DNA of 28,940 nucleotides from Psychromonas sp. (GTDB lineage: Bacteria; Pseudomonadota; Gammaproteobacteria; Enterobacterales; Psychromonadaceae), in the NCBI GenBank assembly GCA_023145575.1, contig JAGLDN010000064.1, positions 1 through 28,940 on the forward strand, in the 5' to 3' direction. The position numbers were made by a program, and so were the translations under genes. Position 1 is the first letter of the stretch, and each line of letters begins with the position of its first letter. The notes under the pieces are model-generated. The model was not told where the DNA came from, made no database searches, and saw nothing but the letters and a program-made list of their open reading frames with translations. Of the stretch, positions 26,085 through 28,940 are shown piece after piece.

Positions 26085-26960
26085 TTATTGACCCGCAGCT
26101 GCTAGTGTAGCCGCAACTTCAGCGGCGAAATCATCTTTTTTCTTCTCGATGCCTTCACCCACTTCAAAACGAATAAATGATTCAACTTCAGCACCCTTGC
26201 TTTCAAGTAATGCATGAACATTTATTGAAGGATCTTTTATATATGCTTGTCCTATTAAGCTCACATCGCCAGCGAACTTAGCCATGCGTCCTGATACCAT
26301 TTTTTCAGCGATGGTAGCAGGTTTTCCAGAATCCATTGCAATTTGAAGTTGAATTTCTTTTTCCTTCTCAATAACATCAACGGGTACATCTTCTGGATTA
26401 ACATACGTTGGTGCCGCAGCTGCAACGTGCATTGCGATATCTTTAGCAAGTTCTGCATCCCCACCTTTAAGCAAACAAACAACACCAATCTTTCCACTAT
26501 GAACGTAAGCGCCAATATTTTCACCTTCAACTATTTTCGCACGGCGAAGAGATATGTTTTCACCAATTTTTGCAACCAAGTTAGCACGTGCAGTTTCAAC
26601 ATTGATCTGAGGATCAAAAGCAAGTTCATTAATAGCCGCAACATCAATAACCTGACTTGAAAGCACAACATCTGCAACAGTGTTTGCAAATGCGAGGAAG
26701 CTTTTATCCATTGCAACAAAATCAGTTTCACAGTTTACTTCCATTAGCAGTGCTGTATTACCCGAAATTTTCGCAAGAATAATCCCTTGAGTAGCAATTC
26801 TCCCTGCTTTTTTAGCCGCTTTGATTGAACCTGATTTGCGCATACTTTCAATTGCAAGCTCAATGTCACCATCTGATTCAACTAATGCTTTTTTACAATC
26901 CATCATACCCGCAGCAGTACGCTCACGAAGTTCTTTAACTTGTTTAGCCGTAATAGCCAT
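26085..26960 (-). CDS. tsf: Elongation factor Ts
   Basis: Nucleotide exchange factor for EF-Tu. The start is ATG 26958-26960 (MAITAKQVKELRERTAAG), preceded by AGGGG with a 7-nt spacer, giving 291 residues; a TTG two codons earlier is less likely. The N-terminal EF-Tu-binding signature MMDCKKALVESDGDIELAIE and the core MEVNCETDFVAMD, which contains the TDF triplet that contacts EF-Tu, are both intact. HVAAAAPTYVNPEDVP marks the second core subdomain. It follows rpsB after an unusually wide gap of about 390 bp. Confidence 0.97.
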   Translation of the reverse strand: MAITAKQVKELRERTAAGMMDCKKALVESDGDIELAIESMRKSGSIKAAKKAGRIATQGIILAKISGNTALLMEVNCETDFVAMDKSFLAFANTVADVVLSSQVIDVAAINELAFDPQINVETARANLVAKIGENISLRRAKIVEGENIGAYVHSGKIGVVCLLKGGDAELAKDIAMHVAAAAPTYVNPEDVPVDVIEKEKEIQLQIAMDSGKPATIAEKMVSGRMAKFAGDVSLIGQAYIKDPSINVHALLESKGAEVESFIRFEVGEGIEKKKDDFAAEVAATLAAAGQ

Positions 26961-27353
26961 TGTCAAACCCCTATAAATTATTTATAAAAAAAGGTAGCTA
27001 ACCCCATGCAAATTAAAAGACATTATCACGCATCGCTTTAATGTCAGATAATGAAATAATTATTCTGCTTTGTCGATTATTATAACCACATATGAAATAT
27101 CAAACGAGAGATTCAATAAACTTATCAATATTACCAATTAAAATGCAAATCATTCATTAGATGATTGCAAAGGAAATAAACAGAAAAAAAATAACGTCCT
27201 TAATTTAATTATCCTTAATAATTAAGGTCATGAATCATCCAAGTGCAACAAAACAAGTCTCGTATTAAATCATTTTTATACATAATATTGAGAAGAAATA
27301 TTATTTAATATGGTTTAATAACCGATCTAAAACTAAGAAATTTTTTTAACTTC
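26961..27353 (-). other. rpsB-tsf intergenic region with palindromes
   Basis: AT-rich, with no gene. It holds the palindrome CCTTAATAATTAAGG (27213-27227). On the minus strand CCTTAATT can also pair with AATTAAGG further on, ahead of a T-rich run near 27183-27190, which could be a weak terminator or attenuator. The segment next to tsf (26966-26977) is exactly complementary to 12 nt of the rpsB leader. Confidence 0.45.
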
Positions 27354-28286
27354 TTAAACTGTTACGTCAGGCTCCTCCTTAACTGTTTCTTTAGGTGCTG
27401 CATTGGCTGTGACTGTTTCTTTAGGTGCTGCATTGGCTGTGACTGTTTCTTTAGGTGCTGCATTGGCTGTGACTGTTTCTTTAGGTGCTGCATTGGCTGT
27501 GACTGTTTCTTTAAGATCTTCTTTAACTGTTTCTTGAGGTGCTATATCAACTGCTTTTTTAGGCGATTCTTCAACAACATTATCAACCTTATCTGTAACA
27601 ACAATTTCTTTAGATGCTCCAATAACCGTTTTAGCCGCTGCATCTAAGTATAATTTAACCGCTCGGATAGCATCGTCATTGCCAGGTATAATATAATCAA
27701 TGTGATCTGGACAAGAATTCGTATCTACAACAGCAATCACTGGAATGCCAAGATTATAGGCTTCTTTAATTGCAATGTGTTCGTGATCTGCGTCGATAAC
27801 AAAAATTACATCAGGTATGCCACCCATATTTTTTATGCCACCAAGCGTTTTGTCAAGTTTATCTAACTCACGACTGCGCATAAGCGCTTCTTTCTTAGTT
27901 AATTTTTCAAAGGTACCATTTTGGCTTTGAATTTCAAGATCTTTGAGACGTTTGATTGATTGGCGAACTGTTTTCCAGTTAGTCAACATGCCCCCTAACC
28001 AACGGTTATCAACAAAGAATTGATTACAGCTAAGCGCGGCTTCTTTAACAGCTTGTGAGGCAGCACGTTTAGTTCCAACAAATAATACTTTACCTTTTTT
28101 AGACACTTTTGCGTCTAAAAATCGGAGAGCTTTGTTGAACATTGGAACAGTTTTATCAAGGTTAACAATATGAATTTTATTACGAGATCCAAAGATGAAC
28201 GGCTTCATTTTTGGATTCCAGTAACGCGTTTGGTGACCGAAGTGTACGCCAGCTTGTAGCATATCGCGCATTGATACTTTTACCAT
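27354..28286 (-). CDS. rpsB: 30S ribosomal protein S2 with an extended repeat tail
   Basis: Small-subunit protein needed for S1 attachment and translation initiation. Residues 1-235 are a complete S2: MLQAGVHFGHQTRYWNPKMK (signature 1), FVDNRWLGGMLTNWKTVRQS, and PDVIFVIDADHEHIAIKEAY followed by NLGIPVIAVVDTN (signature 2). The last 75 residues are an extra acidic, low-complexity tail (about 240 residues is usual for S2). It is built from ETVKE-type units and four identical 10-residue repeats (AAPKETVTAN) at about 259-299. The start has AGGAAA about 6 nt upstream. S2 often represses its own operon through its mRNA leader; a structured leader is seen here. Confidence 0.97.
   Translation of the reverse strand: MVKVSMRDMLQAGVHFGHQTRYWNPKMKPFIFGSRNKIHIVNLDKTVPMFNKALRFLDAKVSKKGKVLFVGTKRAASQAVKEAALSCNQFFVDNRWLGGMLTNWKTVRQSIKRLKDLEIQSQNGTFEKLTKKEALMRSRELDKLDKTLGGIKNMGGIPDVIFVIDADHEHIAIKEAYNLGIPVIAVVDTNSCPDHIDYIIPGNDDAIRAVKLYLDAAAKTVIGASKEIVVTDKVDNVVEESPKKAVDIAPQETVKEDLKETVTANAAPKETVTANAAPKETVTANAAPKETVTANAAPKETVKEEPDVTV
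27391..27510 (-). repeat. Four perfect 30-bp tandem repeats inside rpsB
   Basis: The unit TTAGGTGCTGCATTGGCTGT plus GACTGTTTCT (plus-strand reading) occurs four times without a mismatch, and partial units flank it (AACTGTTTCT at 27381 and CTTTAACTGTTTCTTGAGGT after 27520). The unit is a multiple of three, so copy-number change keeps the frame. Confidence 0.97.
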
Positions 28287-28400
28287 TTTAAATTTCCTTT
28301 ATAGGGGTTAGGCCTCCACACATCCCATACACTCGACTTATTACTCAATATCAGTAAGTAAAAGCACCCCGAATGATGTGTCGATGTGTGTGTGTTATTG
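28287..28400 (-). promoter_or_regulatory. rpsB leader with a possible hairpin
   Basis: CACACATC (28317-28324) and GATGTGTG (28383-28390) can pair in the leader RNA, with a GAC/GTC pair inside. Nearer the start lies CTAACCCCTATAAAGGAAAT with the ribosome binding site AGGAAA. S2 autoregulation through a 5' leader is known in gammaproteobacteria; that this hairpin is that element is inference. I could not assign a promoter with confidence. From 28401 to about 28629 I see nothing else. Confidence 0.4.
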
Positions 28401-28629
28401 ATAATTATGATTATGATTTTAAATAAATTATTAATGCCATAAAATCATAATAAGTTTAATTTAAGATCTACATGCTATGATCCTGCAACGTTTTATACCA
28501 TATTTAAAAGTTCAACTCAACATTGAGTGTAAAAAATATCAAGTGTTAGCATTTATTGTACGCATCAGATGTAAAGATTAATTTGAGTTTGAATCTTAGA
28601 TTCAACTTTAAAGTGAATAATAACCTTGA

Positions 28630-28920
28630 TATTAATGAACTAGGTAAAACGTGTCATTTTGTGCTCATAAATGCCTCATTAAGCAATTTGAGATAGTGAT
28701 GTCACTTATCAACTCTTTAGGTGATAAATCTGTTGATACAGTATCGAATTTAGATCTATACTCTACTATGATAAGTTAACTCAAACAGACGTTCAATATA
28801 ACCCTTTCCATGATCAGCTAATTACACCTAAATTTAACACGTTATTTAAGTTATTGGTTGATGTGGCTTTATGTGAATGGCACCACAAATTTTTGCTGCT
28901 GATTTCCACATTTCTGAATT
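28630..28920 (+). pseudogene. IS4-like transposase, N-terminal remnant
   Basis: Plus-strand frames give INELGKTCHFVL (about 28631-28670), then MSLINSLGDKSVDTVSNL (28699 onward), then a frameshift to QTDVQYNPFHDQLITPKFNT and LFKLLVDVALCEW (28782-28880). This order resembles the N-terminal region of IS4-family transposases (ELxK..GFV..., DVxYxPFHNQL). Frameshifts and stops separate the pieces, and the catalytic domain is absent up to the MITE at 28921. Family assignment is from memory of the pattern and is uncertain. Confidence 0.45.
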
Positions 28921-28940
28921 TATACCCATGTTACTTCAAA
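28921..28940. repeat. MITE left end at the window edge
   Basis: TATACCCATGTTACTTCAAA: the outer 20 bp of another copy in the same orientation as copies C, E and G, continuing beyond the window. Confidence 0.7.

Noticed and set aside
27391..27510. CRISPR-like array
   Set aside because: The 30-bp repeats are contiguous, have no spacers, and are in frame within rpsB.

Overview
The window is a chromosomal segment of a low-GC gammaproteobacterium. Its backbone is the conserved cluster rpsB-tsf-pyrH-frr-uppS-cdsA-dxr-rseP-bamA-skp-lpxD-fabZ-lpxA-lpxB-rnhB-dnaE, with tilS downstream, all read on the minus strand (so transcription runs from high to low coordinates). Gene order and protein features fit Gammaproteobacteria. 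The AT-rich sequence, many decayed transposons and gene fossils suggest a host-associated lineage of the Legionella/Coxiella/Rickettsiella type. That placement is inference; no 16S or other phylogenetic marker was compared.

Region by region (left to right): 1-615 is the 3' end of an IS630-family element that has itself been invaded by a ~324-bp miniature inverted-repeat element (MITE). 756-1781 is a plus-strand accessory gene whose C-terminal half resembles the HopA1 type III effector family; a decayed, truncated second copy follows at 1897-2029 and is cut off by another MITE. 2259-7768 holds tilS, dnaE and rnhB, tightly packed. 7765-8850 is a pseudogene of a type III restriction endonuclease (Res) C-terminus, split by a MITE. 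8935-14407 is the lipid A/fatty acid block lpxB, nhaC, lpxA, fabZ, lpxD, skp, in which an NhaC-type antiporter gene sits between lpxA and lpxB. 14719-17139 is bamA. 17189-18667 is a MITE followed by a complete but dead IS30-family element with recognisable terminal repeats. 18786-22208 is rseP, dxr, cdsA. 22785-25150 carries uppS and frr separated by MITE copies. 25226-28286 is pyrH, tsf, rpsB; rpsB has an extended C-terminus with four perfect 30-bp tandem repeats. 28630-28940 is an IS4-like transposase fragment cut by the start of one more MITE.

Functionally, the backbone couples translation (S2, EF-Ts, RRF, tRNA-Ile lysidine synthesis), UMP kinase, isoprenoid and phospholipid precursors (Dxr, UppS, CdsA), envelope stress proteolysis (RseP), outer-membrane protein assembly (BamA, Skp), lipid A synthesis (LpxA/D/B, FabZ) and replication (DnaE, RNase HII). 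The most distinctive signal is the MITE family. About ten whole or partial copies share the outer end TATACCCATG, insert at TA, match the end of the IS630 remnant, and occupy nearly every wide gap in this essential cluster. Their internal hairpin shows paired changes between copies. The accessory cargo (HopA1-like gene, Res fossil, nhaC) is the other part worth following.
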